Source: Candidatus Mesenet endosymbiont of Agriotes lineatus (lineage in GTDB: Bacteria > Pseudomonadota > Alphaproteobacteria > Rickettsiales > Anaplasmataceae). From it: 64,000 nt of DNA. The notes beneath the pieces were generated by a model. The model was not told where the DNA came from. It saw nothing but the letters and a program-made list of their open reading frames with translations, and searched no databases. Numbering within the stretch: the first letter of the stretch is position 1; each line of letters begins with the position of its first letter. Of this stretch, positions 38,154 to 49,270 are shown piece by piece. The translations under genes and the position numbers were made by a program. The stretch lies in contig NZ_OZ026454.1 of the NCBI RefSeq assembly GCF_964019585.1, forward strand, positions 372,001 through 436,000. Direction: 5' to 3'.

Positions 38154-40205
38154 TTATCTAAGAAACTCAAATTCTTCATTATAACCAAATATACTGAGCA
38201 ATTCTTTCAGTGGTTGATGTTGAGTTAGTGTTGGGTCATTGTCTACAATATTTTTAGCTTTGTTGTAAGCTCTGTCAAGTAGCTCTTTATCTTCGTAGAT
38301 ATCAGCAAATTTAAATTCTATATTCCCGGACTGCTTAATCCCTAAAACATCTCCACTACCACGTAGTAGCATGTCTTGCTGGGCTATATAAAACCCATCT
38401 TGTGATTCTCTCATAGTTTTAAGTTTTAAATATGAAGATTTATTTAGTTTGTCATATAAAAGTATACAAAACGAAGGTTGGTCTCCACGTCCTACTCTAC
38501 CGCGAAGCTGGTGCAACTGTGATAAACCAAAATTTTCTGCATTTTCTATGACAATTATAGTAGCATCAGGCACATCTATGCCAACCTCTATTACAGTTGT
38601 AGCAACAAGTAAGGAAATTTCACCTACGCGAAAAGAAAGCATTATTTCGCCCTTTTGCTTTTGCTCTAAGCGACCATGTATTAATCCTATTTTATTGAGT
38701 ACTTTTTGCAGCTGAGCAAAACGCTCTTCTGCTGCTGCAACACTTAAGGATTCATTATCTTCTATACATGGGCAAATCCAATATGCTTTTTTACCTAAGT
38801 CAATTGCCCGCTTTAGACTTGATATTACACTGGATATCTTTTTTATATTTGTTGCTACAGTACTGATTGGTACTCTGCATTTTGGTTTCTCTTTTAAGCT
38901 GCAGTGCTCTATATCCCCATACAATGCTTGCCTTAACGTTCTTGGAATCGGTGTTGCACTGATAAATAAAATATCTACGTTATTTCCTTTTTGAATTAAG
39001 CTATTTCTCTGCATTACGCCAAATCTTTGTTGCTCATCGATGACGACCAACGCTAAATTTTTAAACTCAACTTTTTCCTGAAATAAAGCATGAGTACCTA
39101 TAACTATATCTAAACTACCGTCTTGCAAAGCAGGCATTATTGTTTTCCTTTCTTTTTGCTTGATTTTACCAGTAAGTAAAGTGATCTTTATGTCAATTTC
39201 TGAAAATACTTCTTTAAAACAGTTATAATGCTGTTCTGCCAGTATTGCTGTTGGTGCCATAAGTGCTGCCTGGTAATTGTTTTCAACAACGTTTAACATA
39301 GCAAATAAAGCAACTATTGTTTTACCACTACCAACATCACCCTGCAAAAGCCTCACCATACGATGCTGAGACTGCTGTTGACTCAATATATCATTTATTG
39401 CTCTGATTTGATCTTGCGTAAGCTCAAATCCTAATTTTTTCATAACTTGATCTTTATATTTATTTTTAACTAAAAACTTTCGTCCTTTTTCTTTCATTTG
39501 TTTATGTCTTGCGACTCTTAGTGCTATTTGCTGAGCCATAAGCTCATCATATACGAGCCTTAGGCGACATTGTTCTATTTCTTCCAATGAATCCAAATTG
39601 TGTAGCTTGCTCAAACTCACTTTAAAGCTCAACCATCCTTTCTCTTTAAAAAAATCACTGTCTATCCATTCAGAAAATCCAGGTAGTGTTTTTAGTATTG
39701 ATGTAACAATTGTTGAGATTTTTCTACTAGTAATACCACGACTTAAGTGGTAAATTGATTCTATACGACAAATTTCACTAAAACTGGAAACATCAAGTGA
39801 TATATAATCTGGATGTGTGATTTGCAATTGTCCTAAAAAAGTCTCAAGCTTACCGCTAATTACACATGCTTGGCCAGTAGGTAAAGCTTGTTTTAAATAT
39901 TTAACCGAGTAATGAAAAAAAATTAATGTTATCTGCTGTCCTTCCAGTTCTAAGATTATTCTATAAGGTTTATTTCTCACAGTGGGAGGCTTATGCATGT
40001 TAATTTTAGCAGTAAAAGTGACATATTCACCTGATTTTGCAGTAAGTGGATGATTCCTCCTATCTATGTAGCGACAAGGGCGAAAAAAAAGCACATCTAT
40101 TATTCTTATGCCACATAGTTTACCTAATATCTTTTGCGTAATTCTGCTTATTCCTGGTAAATTTATAATGTCAGAATAAAGGTAATTTTTCTTATCCTTT
40201 ATCAT
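38154..40205 (-). CDS. recG: ATP-dependent DNA helicase RecG
   Basis: A 683-residue branch-migrating helicase for stalled forks and Holliday junctions. The N-terminal wedge domain holds an OB fold (residues ~60-150). The helicase core has LLQGDVGSGKTIVAL (Walker A), VVIDEQQRFGV (the DEQQ form of the DExH box), ISATPIPRTL, VGIDVPDATIIVIENAE and QLRGRVGRG. Length is normal. It lies three bases downstream of the AsmA-like gene. Confidence 0.97.
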   Translation of the reverse strand: MIKDKKNYLYSDIINLPGISRITQKILGKLCGIRIIDVLFFRPCRYIDRRNHPLTAKSGEYVTFTAKINMHKPPTVRNKPYRIILELEGQQITLIFFHYSVKYLKQALPTGQACVISGKLETFLGQLQITHPDYISLDVSSFSEICRIESIYHLSRGITSRKISTIVTSILKTLPGFSEWIDSDFFKEKGWLSFKVSLSKLHNLDSLEEIEQCRLRLVYDELMAQQIALRVARHKQMKEKGRKFLVKNKYKDQVMKKLGFELTQDQIRAINDILSQQQSQHRMVRLLQGDVGSGKTIVALFAMLNVVENNYQAALMAPTAILAEQHYNCFKEVFSEIDIKITLLTGKIKQKERKTIMPALQDGSLDIVIGTHALFQEKVEFKNLALVVIDEQQRFGVMQRNSLIQKGNNVDILFISATPIPRTLRQALYGDIEHCSLKEKPKCRVPISTVATNIKKISSVISSLKRAIDLGKKAYWICPCIEDNESLSVAAAEERFAQLQKVLNKIGLIHGRLEQKQKGEIMLSFRVGEISLLVATTVIEVGIDVPDATIIVIENAENFGLSQLHQLRGRVGRGDQPSFCILLYDKLNKSSYLKLKTMRESQDGFYIAQQDMLLRGSGDVLGIKQSGNIEFKFADIYEDKELLDRAYNKAKNIVDNDPTLTQHQPLKELLSIFGYNEEFEFLR

Positions 40206-40208
40206 TTT

Positions 40209-43058
40209 TTACTTACGAGGATGATTAAATACTTCTAATGCTCTTTTAAGTATATTTGGAGCTAAAGCAGATATTAGATTAACTGATACATCATTTTTTT
40301 GCTCATTACCCTTAATCTTATAGTCAACTGCCACTATTCCTCTGCTTTTACCACCTGTTAGAAGCTTGCCCAGCAGTGGTATTTTCCATATAGATTTATT
40401 AAGTGCATATGCTGGAATTATCTGTCCTTTTATGCTAAATGTTTGATCCATAAGATTTGCTTTACCAATAGTACTAATACCAAGCTCTGAACCTTCCATC
40501 CATGACTCTTCAATGTTAATAATGCCATCTTCATATGAAAACGGTATATCAAATTCGTAAAAGTATATTCCATCATTGTTAAGGGTGTTAACTATTCCTT
40601 GTAATGAAGATAGCGCTAATATTTTTGCCAGTATTGGTGTACGCACAATGTAAAAATCACTCAGAGATGCCATGCCGTATGCTGTTTTATTCTCTGATTT
40701 TGAAGAAAGATAGAACGATAACTTACCACCGTTTACCGTATTAGCAATGTTTAAAGCTTTAAAAAATAAGCCAGCATTATCTGCATAAAGTTCAAGGCCT
40801 ATTTTGCTATATTCTGCTACTATATCACTGCCATCTGGTAGTAGTCCTAAAAATTTGCCATCATAATAATCACTGTTGACACGATTGAGATCCAAGTGTA
40901 TACCACTTATTACCACACCATTTTTCATAATCATTTTATCGATATTCATAGTAATTTTCGTGTTGCGTAATTTACTATCATTTCCAAATGAAGTACGAAG
41001 ATTACTTAAATCTATGCTTGCACCACTAACATTAAGTATATTCTGATCATCATTGAACTGTGCTTGCAATTTAAGATTATTGTTTAACAATTTTAATTTG
41101 TTGAAATCAAGATATAAACCGTTATTGATTCTCCCATTTAATTCAATATCTAAATCTTCACCATAAGCATGAACGTTCCTGAGTAAAATATCATCCTTAT
41201 CTTTTATTTCTGCTGTAAAATCAACGATGTTGTGATCTTCTAATTTATTATTCCATCCTAAGCTACTTATACCAAGCTTAAGTTCTGACAGATCTGCTTT
41301 GCCCTCTATAACTAAATGCTCGTCATACCGAGATTTTAAATGAAGATTTGCGTAGCCATCCATCTCTGCCCACTTGGTAAACTTTTTAGCGTTTCTAGGG
41401 GAGATGTTGCCTAAAAATTCATAACTTAATTTATTGCTTGCTTTATAATTACCATTCACGTTTAGTTGCATTGATTTGTCATGCATCAAACCTTGACTTT
41501 TAAAATCAATATCAAGGTTACTATTAAAACTTAGGTTGAAGTTATAATTAGAAACAAAAAGGTCATAAAAATCGTTAGAAATTGATAAGTTATCTATTCT
41601 TGATACTAAATTAGCAACAAATCCATCTGCATCACTGACATTAAAGTTAAATTCTGATTTTGCCTCTCCTAGTACATGCCCTTTATCAACTTTAGCAATC
41701 TCTTTTATCCTAAATAACTCAAATAATTCATAGGTATCACTGTTTGCATTTCCATGAATGTTTATCCTTTGATCATTTGTACCTAAATTACTGACCTCCA
41801 TATTTCCATTGCTAATGATAAAACCTTGAAACTGAGCTTTATCTGCAGCAACCTTTAAATTGTTACTCTGTATTGATATACCACCATCTAGATGATTTAT
41901 TGGTTCAAAATCTTCATGTAATTTTGCAGTTACATCTTTTATATTAGCTTTTAAATCAATATTCCTTAGGCTCTGACCTGATATGATATCTGAAATTGTG
42001 GTTTCTAGATTTATAGCTGCACTTAAAACATCACCTGCTGTTATATGACTGCAATACCAATCCTTAAAATTCATTGATGTGGGAAAGTAAGAACATAGAC
42101 TCTTTGCGGGTACTTTATCAATTTGTGCTTTAAGTGAAACCTGCTCAGTTTCAGTATTAACTTTACCACTTAATAATAGATTTATTTGATCTACCTGTGC
42201 ACGCAAACTCCGTATATCGACAACATTTTGACTATATCTTAATTTTAGGCTTGCACTATTTAGGTTTACAGGTTCTAAATCTGAATGGAGTTTTACCACT
42301 CCTTTTGCTTTCCAAATACTGAGTTGACCATCTGTAATTTTATCTTTCTTGTCGATGTTGACAGAAAATTTGCCACTAAGAGTAGGAACAACGCTATTTA
42401 GTAGCAACCCTATATTTAAATGTGAAAATTCCATCAGTGTAGTTATAGAGTGATTGTTGTCTTCAGAAGCACGTAAGTTAATCAGCATGTCATCTTCGGA
42501 TCTATTATCTACAACTACACTGATAGTGCTTATATTACGTTCTTTTTGTTTATCTACTATAAGTTCATTTATATTTAATTTACCCACTAATTCTCTCTCT
42601 ATGGTAAGCCCACTTACTTTAATTTCCATCCAAAGCGGCATATTATTAAAAAATGTTCTAGCTTGTGCTACAATATCGTGTTTCTGACTGCTGTGTTTTT
42701 TACTTAAGAGCATATAAGGATCAACTATTGATACCAAGGCAATGTTAGAGTTATCAAATAGAAATGCCAAACCTGCTTTTGAAAACAAAAACACCTTAGG
42801 TATTTCGATAGTTATATCTTGGCTATTTATTGCTATTCCTTCAAGTAGTAGGTACAATTTTTCATCGCTTTTCTGCCATATTAACTTTGTATTGTGAATG
42901 TTTATTTGCGAATCAGGGAATATTTTCAGTAACTTGTTCTTTACGTGAAAGTTGACGTAATTTATATTAATAGCTATGTCATTTTTGTCTTTAATGTATA
43001 ACCAGCTCAGCAGTGATATGATTATTATAGATAGCAATAATGCAAAAACTTTCTTCAT
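40209..43058 (-). CDS. AsmA-like/YhdP-type envelope protein
   Basis: A 949-residue protein anchored by one N-terminal membrane helix (residues ~4-22) with a long periplasmic part of repeated beta strands. The C-terminal region (IPAYALNKSIWKIPLLGKLL ... GIVAVDYKIKG) matches the AsmA-like C-terminal pattern. Proteins of this type form groove-shaped bridges thought to move phospholipid between membranes. The companion cdsA, a phospholipid-precursor enzyme two genes upstream, fits that setting but does not prove it. It has no cysteine cluster or enzyme motif. Confidence 0.75.
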   Translation of the reverse strand: MKKVFALLLSIIIISLLSWLYIKDKNDIAININYVNFHVKNKLLKIFPDSQINIHNTKLIWQKSDEKLYLLLEGIAINSQDITIEIPKVFLFSKAGLAFLFDNSNIALVSIVDPYMLLSKKHSSQKHDIVAQARTFFNNMPLWMEIKVSGLTIERELVGKLNINELIVDKQKERNISTISVVVDNRSEDDMLINLRASEDNNHSITTLMEFSHLNIGLLLNSVVPTLSGKFSVNIDKKDKITDGQLSIWKAKGVVKLHSDLEPVNLNSASLKLRYSQNVVDIRSLRAQVDQINLLLSGKVNTETEQVSLKAQIDKVPAKSLCSYFPTSMNFKDWYCSHITAGDVLSAAINLETTISDIISGQSLRNIDLKANIKDVTAKLHEDFEPINHLDGGISIQSNNLKVAADKAQFQGFIISNGNMEVSNLGTNDQRINIHGNANSDTYELFELFRIKEIAKVDKGHVLGEAKSEFNFNVSDADGFVANLVSRIDNLSISNDFYDLFVSNYNFNLSFNSNLDIDFKSQGLMHDKSMQLNVNGNYKASNKLSYEFLGNISPRNAKKFTKWAEMDGYANLHLKSRYDEHLVIEGKADLSELKLGISSLGWNNKLEDHNIVDFTAEIKDKDDILLRNVHAYGEDLDIELNGRINNGLYLDFNKLKLLNNNLKLQAQFNDDQNILNVSGASIDLSNLRTSFGNDSKLRNTKITMNIDKMIMKNGVVISGIHLDLNRVNSDYYDGKFLGLLPDGSDIVAEYSKIGLELYADNAGLFFKALNIANTVNGGKLSFYLSSKSENKTAYGMASLSDFYIVRTPILAKILALSSLQGIVNTLNNDGIYFYEFDIPFSYEDGIINIEESWMEGSELGISTIGKANLMDQTFSIKGQIIPAYALNKSIWKIPLLGKLLTGGKSRGIVAVDYKIKGNEQKNDVSVNLISALAPNILKRALEVFNHPRK

Positions 43059-43074
43059 AAAACTTTGATAAACT

Positions 43075-43521
43075 TTAAACTTGAAGGTTACAAATTTCCT
43101 TGCGTGCTAAGCAATCAGCTTCCTCGTTATACTTATGACCGGCGTGAGATTTAATCCAATACCAATTAATGCTATGTCTTGTTGTTACTTCATCTAATTC
43201 CATCCACAGCTCTAAATTTTTTACTTTGAGATTTTTAGATGTCCTCCAATTATTTATCTTCCATTTTTTTATCCATTCCGTTATTCCATTTTTAACGTAA
43301 GTACTATCAGTATATATATTCACTCTGCAAGGAGTCTTTAGGGCCTTTATGCCATTAATTACTGCTTTTAATTCCATTTTGTTATTTGTTGTATTTTCCT
43401 CTCCTCCACAAATATCTTTTCTTTTATCATTAAACAATATTATAGCTGCCCATCCACCTGGCCCTGGGTTGCCAGAACAGGCGCCATCAGTATATATTGT
43501 CACTTCTTTTTGATCGTTCAT
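43075..43521 (-). CDS. rnhA: ribonuclease HI
   Basis: A 148-residue enzyme that cuts RNA in RNA-DNA hybrids. The catalytic acid residues are visible in YTDGACSGNPGPGGWA (Asp), NKMELKAV (Glu), YTDSTYVKNG (Asp) and HKYNEEADCLA (Asp). Length is that of the E. coli enzyme. Its start overlaps the stop of cdsA by 4 bp, so the two are translated together. Confidence 0.97.
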   Translation of the reverse strand: MNDQKEVTIYTDGACSGNPGPGGWAAIILFNDKRKDICGGEENTTNNKMELKAVINGIKALKTPCRVNIYTDSTYVKNGITEWIKKWKINNWRTSKNLKVKNLELWMELDEVTTRHSINWYWIKSHAGHKYNEEADCLARKEICNLQV

Positions 43522-44162
43522 AATAAGCTAGAGAAATTTTTAAGATAAATAGCGACAAGAGGTGCGGTAAATATAAAACCATCAATACGATCAAGCACTC
43601 CCCCATGTCCAGGTATAATATTGCTAGTATCCTTTACGTCACAAATCCTTTTAACTGCAGATTCAGTAAAATCTCCAAGTTGTGCAGCTATTGCAATTAT
43701 AAAACCTATAATGAGAGAGTGAGGTATTGTAAATAATCTAAAGAATATTGATGTTAAACAACTTACAGCAATGCCCGCTAAAATGGCTCCAGCAAGCCCA
43801 GACCAAGTTTTATTTGGACTTATCATTGGACAAATTTTCCACCCTCCTAAGCTTTTACCAACAAAATAAGCTGCAGTATCGATGCTCCAAATGCTAAAAA
43901 CAAGCCAAAGCAGTAGAATAATTCCATTTTGTAAGTTGTATAAGTATATCAAAGACGCATTTGGCAGTGCAATTGCAACTAGCCCCAAAGGATACAGTCT
44001 TTTTTTGCCTTTTGTAACTTCATGCCATTCAAAAGCAGATAGAACAGCTATAGATAAAATAAGCAAATAGAATGACAAATTACCAAAATATAAGGCAAGA
44101 AACACTATCACCAACATAACTATAGATGATAATACCCGAGTAACTAAGTTATTACTTATCAT
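43518..44162 (-). CDS. cdsA: phosphatidate cytidylyltransferase
   Basis: A 214-residue membrane enzyme making CDP-diacylglycerol for phospholipid synthesis. The first ~100 residues carry four hydrophobic segments. SPNKTWSGLAGAI and the family signature GDFTESAVKRICDVKDTS followed by HGGVLDRIDGF are complete. It is shorter than the E. coli enzyme (about 285 residues), as is common in Rickettsiales. It is the first gene of the minus-strand run cdsA-rnhA-AsmA-like-recG. Confidence 0.95.
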   Translation of the reverse strand: MISNNLVTRVLSSIVMLVIVFLALYFGNLSFYLLILSIAVLSAFEWHEVTKGKKRLYPLGLVAIALPNASLIYLYNLQNGIILLLWLVFSIWSIDTAAYFVGKSLGGWKICPMISPNKTWSGLAGAILAGIAVSCLTSIFFRLFTIPHSLIIGFIIAIAAQLGDFTESAVKRICDVKDTSNIIPGHGGVLDRIDGFIFTAPLVAIYLKNFSSLL

Positions 44163-44410
44163 ATTCCTCCTCTTTGGTTTTAAAGTTTCCCTAAAAATCT
44201 AACTCAGAATCATAACCTAAACTGTATTAAGGATATGTTTAAAACCATGCAAAGTATAGTAAAATACAAATTTTCCTAATTTTGATTTTATATTATAAAA
44301 TAAGAATAAAAATTTTATTATTATTTCTAATAATTTAATCTTGACTTTATTAAAAAAATAAATCCATTTTATATAAATGGTATATATTTTTAGGTTATTG
44401 TATTGTGTTG

Positions 44411-45235
44411 ATGGAACTTTTTAAAAATGAAGGATCACTTATCCAATATCTAAGAGAGAAAAGTGATACATATAAAAATGGTATTAGTAGTAGCTGTCGT
44501 AAGCGTTCTCTTTTTTTTGTTAACAAGAAAGAAAGTGGCCATGAAGGTTACTATCCTCATCTTGAAGTTTTTGCTATTTACAGTTTGAATCCATATTATA
44601 GTCCTACTCCATTGGGAGTACTTGTAGAAAACACTGCTAAAATGTTATGCCACGATTCTGGTTGTATCGGATATAAGAATTGTAGCTATGCAGATGATGC
44701 TGTACTTTTATTTAACATTTTTCACACAGAACAAGCAGATTGGTTACTTGCAACAGAACAGGAACCACAAAATAGTCAAGTTTCGTTATTAAAGTTACAC
44801 TTGTCACATGATAGTAGAGAAAACGATAAGCAAATTTGCAACATGTTGCAGCAAGAAATTGAGCAATATTCCCAGCTTTATAACGTTGAGCCAAATAATA
44901 TTAGACTTTCGCTAACAAGACTATTGGGGTTTGAAAGATTAAAATTTAATTCTGAAGATCTTGAAAAATATATCCAATTTAAAAATAAAAAATTATCAAA
45001 TTGCACGGAAGAGGAATTAAATAAGCAGGCTGAGAAATTTATTAACCCACATAATTATCCGTACTATTTTAAAAGTGAAATTGTTGCATGCTTAGGGGAA
45101 GAAACAGTAGAAAGAATAGGAGAAACTGGATACATTAATGCAGCAAATCAAGTATTAGGTTCACTTAATCCTGACAGTACTGTACAGCCACTCCAAGTAT
45201 TAGCTTTAGCAGCAATAGGTAAATCTGCCAGGTAG
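44411..45235 (+). CDS. hypothetical protein
   Basis: A 274-residue soluble protein. The ATG at 44411 was chosen over a GTG two codons upstream; no clear ribosome site decides between them. It has eight to ten cysteines, including CHDSGCIGYKNC (around residues 89-100), and helical stretches in the C-terminal half. No signal peptide and no known motif were seen. A 240-bp A+T-rich spacer separates it from cdsA, and 164 bp from argS. Confidence 0.65.
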   Translation: MELFKNEGSLIQYLREKSDTYKNGISSSCRKRSLFFVNKKESGHEGYYPHLEVFAIYSLNPYYSPTPLGVLVENTAKMLCHDSGCIGYKNCSYADDAVLLFNIFHTEQADWLLATEQEPQNSQVSLLKLHLSHDSRENDKQICNMLQQEIEQYSQLYNVEPNNIRLSLTRLLGFERLKFNSEDLEKYIQFKNKKLSNCTEEELNKQAEKFINPHNYPYYFKSEIVACLGEETVERIGETGYINAANQVLGSLNPDSTVQPLQVLALAAIGKSAR

Positions 45236-45399
45236 TAATATATTAAGAAGATATTCTATAAATTAAGCTACATTATCTGTGAGAATGATGTCAAAAAAAG
45301 AAAGAGCTGTAATTTTAGCATTCGATAATTAATAAAGATAATTTAAAACTTTTTCTTTTATACCTAGAGAGTATTATAGTGTAGGTTTATACAGTATTT

Positions 45400-47103
45400 A
45401 TGGATATATTTAGCAGAATTAGAGATTTTATCTTAAAGAGAATAGGTGAGCTAAAAGATTATAATTGTGATGCTCAAAGCATAGTGGTTGAGCCGCCAAA
45501 CAATGAAGGCCATGGTGATGTATATACCAATGCAGCATTAGTTTTAGGAAAAATAGAGAAAAAAAATCCTATGGAAGTTGCTAAGGCTTTAGTAGATGTT
45601 CTTAAATCTTCTGACGTGATTGCAAGCATTGACATAGCACCACCTGGATTTATTAATATGCACTTAAAGCAAGAAGTATGGCTTAATGTTTTAAGGGAGA
45701 TTAATACACTTAAAGCAGATTTTGGCAACTCAAGCATTGGTAATAATCAGAAAATTAATATTGAGTTTGTATCTGCAAATCCAACAGGTCCACTGCATAT
45801 CGGACACGCAAGGGGAGCAATATTTGGCGATGTTTTGGCAAGGCTGCTCAAAAAAGCAGGGTATGATGTAACTAAAGAATATTATATAAATGATGCTGGC
45901 GTGCAGATAAATCAGCTGATGCAGTCGGTTTATCTAAGGTACAAAGAAGCAATCAAAGAATCTGTAAATTTTGACGATATTCAGTATCCCGGGGAATATT
46001 TAAAGCCAGTGGGTGAAGGGCTTGCATCAAAGTATGGTAAGGAGTTACTAGTAGAGCAAGACTTTGATAAAATTAAAACTTATGCTTTAGATTACATTAT
46101 CAAATTAATTAAAGATGACTTAAATCTACTGGGAGTAGAACATGATGTTTTCACATCAGAGTATGAACTGCAAAGAAGTGGTATTGTTGAAAAAAGTATA
46201 AAGATACTATCTGATAAGGGTTTAATATATCATGGATGCCTGGATAAACCAAAAGGGAAAGAAGATCCAAACTGGAAACCAAGAAAGCAGATGTTGTTTA
46301 GCTCTACTAAATTTGGTGATGATGTTGATAGACCGCTGCAAAAGGAAGATGGCAGCTGGACGTATTTTGCTACAGATATTGCTTATCATTTTCACAAGAT
46401 CTCTCGCGGGTTTAAGCAGATGATATTAGTGCTTGGAACTGACCATGCAGGATACACCGGAAGGCTTAAGGCAATAGTTGCGGCACTTAGTGACAGTAAA
46501 GCAAAAATAGAGACAAAACTTTATAACCTAGTGAAGTTTTTAGACGATGGAAAGCCAGTCAAAATGTCAAAAAGAAAAGGAAATTTCCTGACAGTAAAAG
46601 ATGTAGTAGAAGAGGTGGGAAAGAATATAACTAGGTTTATAATGCTAACCCGTAAAAACGATGTGCCTTTGGATTTTGATTTTGTTAAAGTAAAAGAGCA
46701 ATCAAAAGACAATCCAGTATTTTATGTGCAGTATGCACATGCTAGGGCGCATTCACTAATGCGTAGAGCTCCAAAGTTACTACCTAAGAGTGAGATAGAT
46801 CTATCACTTCTTTCTTCTCATGAAGAGTTGTTACTAATAAAAACATTAGCAAAATGGCCACAAGTAATAAAGTCAGCTGCAAAAGCATATGAGCCACACA
46901 AAATTAGTTTTTATTTAACTGAAGTAGCAGAAAAATTCCATATTCTCTGGGGATACGGCAATAAAAATTTAAATATGAGGTTTATAGTAGATGATAATAT
47001 AGTGCTTACATCTGCGCGAATTTTTCTAGCACAAGCAGTTGCCAGCGTGATTGCTTCAGGTTTGTCAGTTTTCAACATAGAACCACTGGAGGAGATGAGG
47101 TAA
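45400..47103 (+). CDS. argS: arginyl-tRNA synthetase
   Basis: A 567-residue class I synthetase. The N-terminal additional domain (residues 1-110) is followed by [16 protein letters not shown] with the HIGH motif. A KMSKRKGN segment (around residue 388) stands in for KMSKS, and the DALR anticodon-binding domain lies at the C-terminus ([11 protein letters not shown]). Length is typical. It stands alone with its own promoter region. Confidence 0.97.
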   Translation: MDIFSRIRDFILKRIGELKDYNCDAQSIVVEPPNNEGHGDVYTNAALVLGKIEKKNPMEVAKALVDVLKSSDVIASIDIAPPGFINMHLKQEVWLNVLREINTLKADFGNSSIGNNQKINIEFVSANPTGPLHIGHARGAIFGDVLARLLKKAGYDVTKEYYINDAGVQINQLMQSVYLRYKEAIKESVNFDDIQYPGEYLKPVGEGLASKYGKELLVEQDFDKIKTYALDYIIKLIKDDLNLLGVEHDVFTSEYELQRSGIVEKSIKILSDKGLIYHGCLDKPKGKEDPNWKPRKQMLFSSTKFGDDVDRPLQKEDGSWTYFATDIAYHFHKISRGFKQMILVLGTDHAGYTGRLKAIVAALSDSKAKIETKLYNLVKFLDDGKPVKMSKRKGNFLTVKDVVEEVGKNITRFIMLTRKNDVPLDFDFVKVKEQSKDNPVFYVQYAHARAHSLMRRAPKLLPKSEIDLSLLSSHEELLLIKTLAKWPQVIKSAAKAYEPHKISFYLTEVAEKFHILWGYGNKNLNMRFIVDDNIVLTSARIFLAQAVASVIASGLSVFNIEPLEEMR

Positions 47104-47172
47104 GTTGACAATTCTTAAGTTAATATTTATACTTAAATAGTAAGTTTAATTATTATATAGTAGGAAGGATTT

Positions 47173-48123
47173 ATGAACCATACTAAAATTCAAAAATATT
47201 TTAAGAAAAAAGCAGCAGATGGAACAGTATCTAAAATTGCAGTGGCAACATTACTACTTTTTAATCTTGCATATTTTTTTTCATTATCAATATCACAAGC
47301 TGGGAAGAAAGTAGATTTTAACTTTTTAAAAGATGTAGCAGATCCAAGGACCTACTTTTATATTATAGCTTCATCTATAATCTCAGCGGTTTTGATCTTG
47401 AGTTTTATATTTCATAAAGTGAAAACAAAACGTTTAAGCTGTAGTGGTGACCAGGATCTTTTTAATAAGACTAAAGAGCTGTTATTAAGTGATAGTAAAA
47501 AAGATAAAATGAAAAAAGTAACTATAAACTTAGATCATAACGGCCTTATGATAATGCCAGATAAGAATGTAATAGAGATACCAGTTGTACAAGGCAGCAC
47601 GGAAAATGAAAAATTAAAAGGGATAAATAAACTATTTGAAGAAGTTACTTTTACTACACCATCTTTCTGGTCAAGTAAGAATAAAAGTATATACCCTGAA
47701 GTGATAGGCTCTGAGGAAGTATGGAATACTATAGAAGGAATTAAGAGATCGAAGGTATTCTTCTTTAAGAAAACAGATTTTGAAAAATATTATAACAAAA
47801 GTAATCCTGATAATGTAAGGTATCAACATGATACAATGTATCTATCAAATGGAGAAATTCAAAAATCAGCTGATAAAAATTTCGAATTCACCGACTTATA
47901 CAATATTAATTCCATTAAATTCCATTATGCAGACTGCTCATCTACAGAAGTTAAGCTGAAGTTAAAGGGAGAGCAATCAGTAGATATGAATAAGTACAGT
48001 GAATTACTTGATTATGTTAATGCTAATAGATCACATCCATTAAGTAGCATTAAAGAACCACAAATTGCATTCATTCCAGCAATAGCAGGGAAGAAGCCTA
48101 TTTTTAGTGGTGAAGTTCTATAA
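47173..48123 (+). CDS. hypothetical protein with two N-terminal membrane helices
   Basis: A 316-residue protein preceded by AGGAAGG. Hydrophobic segments at residues ~19-40 and ~55-78 suggest a membrane hairpin. A ~230-residue cytoplasmic domain with alternating Lys and Asp/Glu follows. No enzyme motif was recognised. It starts about 70 bases after argS and could share its transcript. Confidence 0.68.
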   Translation: MNHTKIQKYFKKKAADGTVSKIAVATLLLFNLAYFFSLSISQAGKKVDFNFLKDVADPRTYFYIIASSIISAVLILSFIFHKVKTKRLSCSGDQDLFNKTKELLLSDSKKDKMKKVTINLDHNGLMIMPDKNVIEIPVVQGSTENEKLKGINKLFEEVTFTTPSFWSSKNKSIYPEVIGSEEVWNTIEGIKRSKVFFFKKTDFEKYYNKSNPDNVRYQHDTMYLSNGEIQKSADKNFEFTDLYNINSIKFHYADCSSTEVKLKLKGEQSVDMNKYSELLDYVNANRSHPLSSIKEPQIAFIPAIAGKKPIFSGEVL

Positions 48124-48159
48124 ATTAATACTCGCTGATGTTTTCATATAGAAGCTATT

Positions 48160-49155
48160 TCAAGATTTGTAAACATCAGTCCAAAGCTCATCAATATCTG
48201 GTTCTTCACTGTTTTGAGCAAAACTTGCAATTTCTTGTATGGTGTTGCGTATTTCTCTATCATACTTATTACATTCTTCGTCAGAAGCAATTTTATTGTC
48301 TATAATATATTGTTTTAAACTTTCTATAGGGTCTTTGTTTTCCTTAATATATTCAACTTCCTCTTTTGAACGATATTTTGCTGGATCTGACATAGAATGA
48401 CCACGATAGCGGTAAGTTTTCGCCTCTAAAATAATAGGACCATTGCCTGAGCGACAATGCTCAGCAGCTTTCGCCGCAGCTTCAGCTACTGCAAAAAAAT
48501 CCATACCGTCTACTTTATGTCCCAAAATGCCGCAACTTTCTCCTCTTTTATATAAGTCAGTAACTGCAGCAGAGCGCTCAACTGAAGTTCCCATTGCATA
48601 TTCGTTATTTTCTATAATGTAAACCACAGGTAATTTCCACAGAGATGCCATGTTAAATGCTTCATACACTTGTCCTTGGTTTACTGCACCATCACCAAGA
48701 TAAGTGAAGACTATATTATCATTTTTGTTTATATTATTATCTCTCTTATACTTATTTGCAAAGGCTATGCCAGTGCCAATAGGGACTTGTGCCCCAACTA
48801 TTCCATGCCCACCAAAAAAGTTTTTTTCAGTATCAAACATGTGCATAGATCCCCCTTTGCCTTTAGAGCATCCGGACTTCTTACCAAGTAACTCTGCCAC
48901 AACTCCTTTTGCATCCGCCCCACATGCAAGCATAAGTCCATGGTCCCTATAACTTGTAATGGATGAGTCCCCAGGTTTTGCTGCCTGCTGCATGCCTACA
49001 GCTACTGCCTCTTGTCCTATATATAAATGGCAAAAACCCCCTATAAGACCCATTCCATATAATTGACCAGCTTTTTCTTCAAAACGGCGTATAAAGAGCA
49101 TGTCAGTATAAGCTTTTACTATTTGCTCTTTTCCTAAATTATTGTGTTTTTTCAT
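48160..49155 (-). CDS. pdhA: pyruvate dehydrogenase E1 component, alpha subunit
   Basis: The 331-residue TPP-dependent subunit that decarboxylates pyruvate, working with E1 beta and E2. The thiamine-pyrophosphate motif begins GDGAVNQGQVYEAFNMASLW and ends with the NN of IENNEYAMGT. The phosphorylation-loop-like segment YRYRGHSMSDPAKYRS is kept. Full length. pdhB is not adjacent. The gene converges with the membrane-protein gene at 48123. Confidence 0.96.
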   Translation of the reverse strand: MKKHNNLGKEQIVKAYTDMLFIRRFEEKAGQLYGMGLIGGFCHLYIGQEAVAVGMQQAAKPGDSSITSYRDHGLMLACGADAKGVVAELLGKKSGCSKGKGGSMHMFDTEKNFFGGHGIVGAQVPIGTGIAFANKYKRDNNINKNDNIVFTYLGDGAVNQGQVYEAFNMASLWKLPVVYIIENNEYAMGTSVERSAAVTDLYKRGESCGILGHKVDGMDFFAVAEAAAKAAEHCRSGNGPIILEAKTYRYRGHSMSDPAKYRSKEEVEYIKENKDPIESLKQYIIDNKIASDEECNKYDREIRNTIQEIASFAQNSEEPDIDELWTDVYKS

Positions 49156-49270
49156 CGATATATTCCCTAAATATTATTTTCTTACTTCCGTGGAATAATA
49201 AAAAAAATCAAGTTTCATATTCACTAATAATTTAGTATAACTAAAGTTGTAAAAAATTCAGGAAATATTT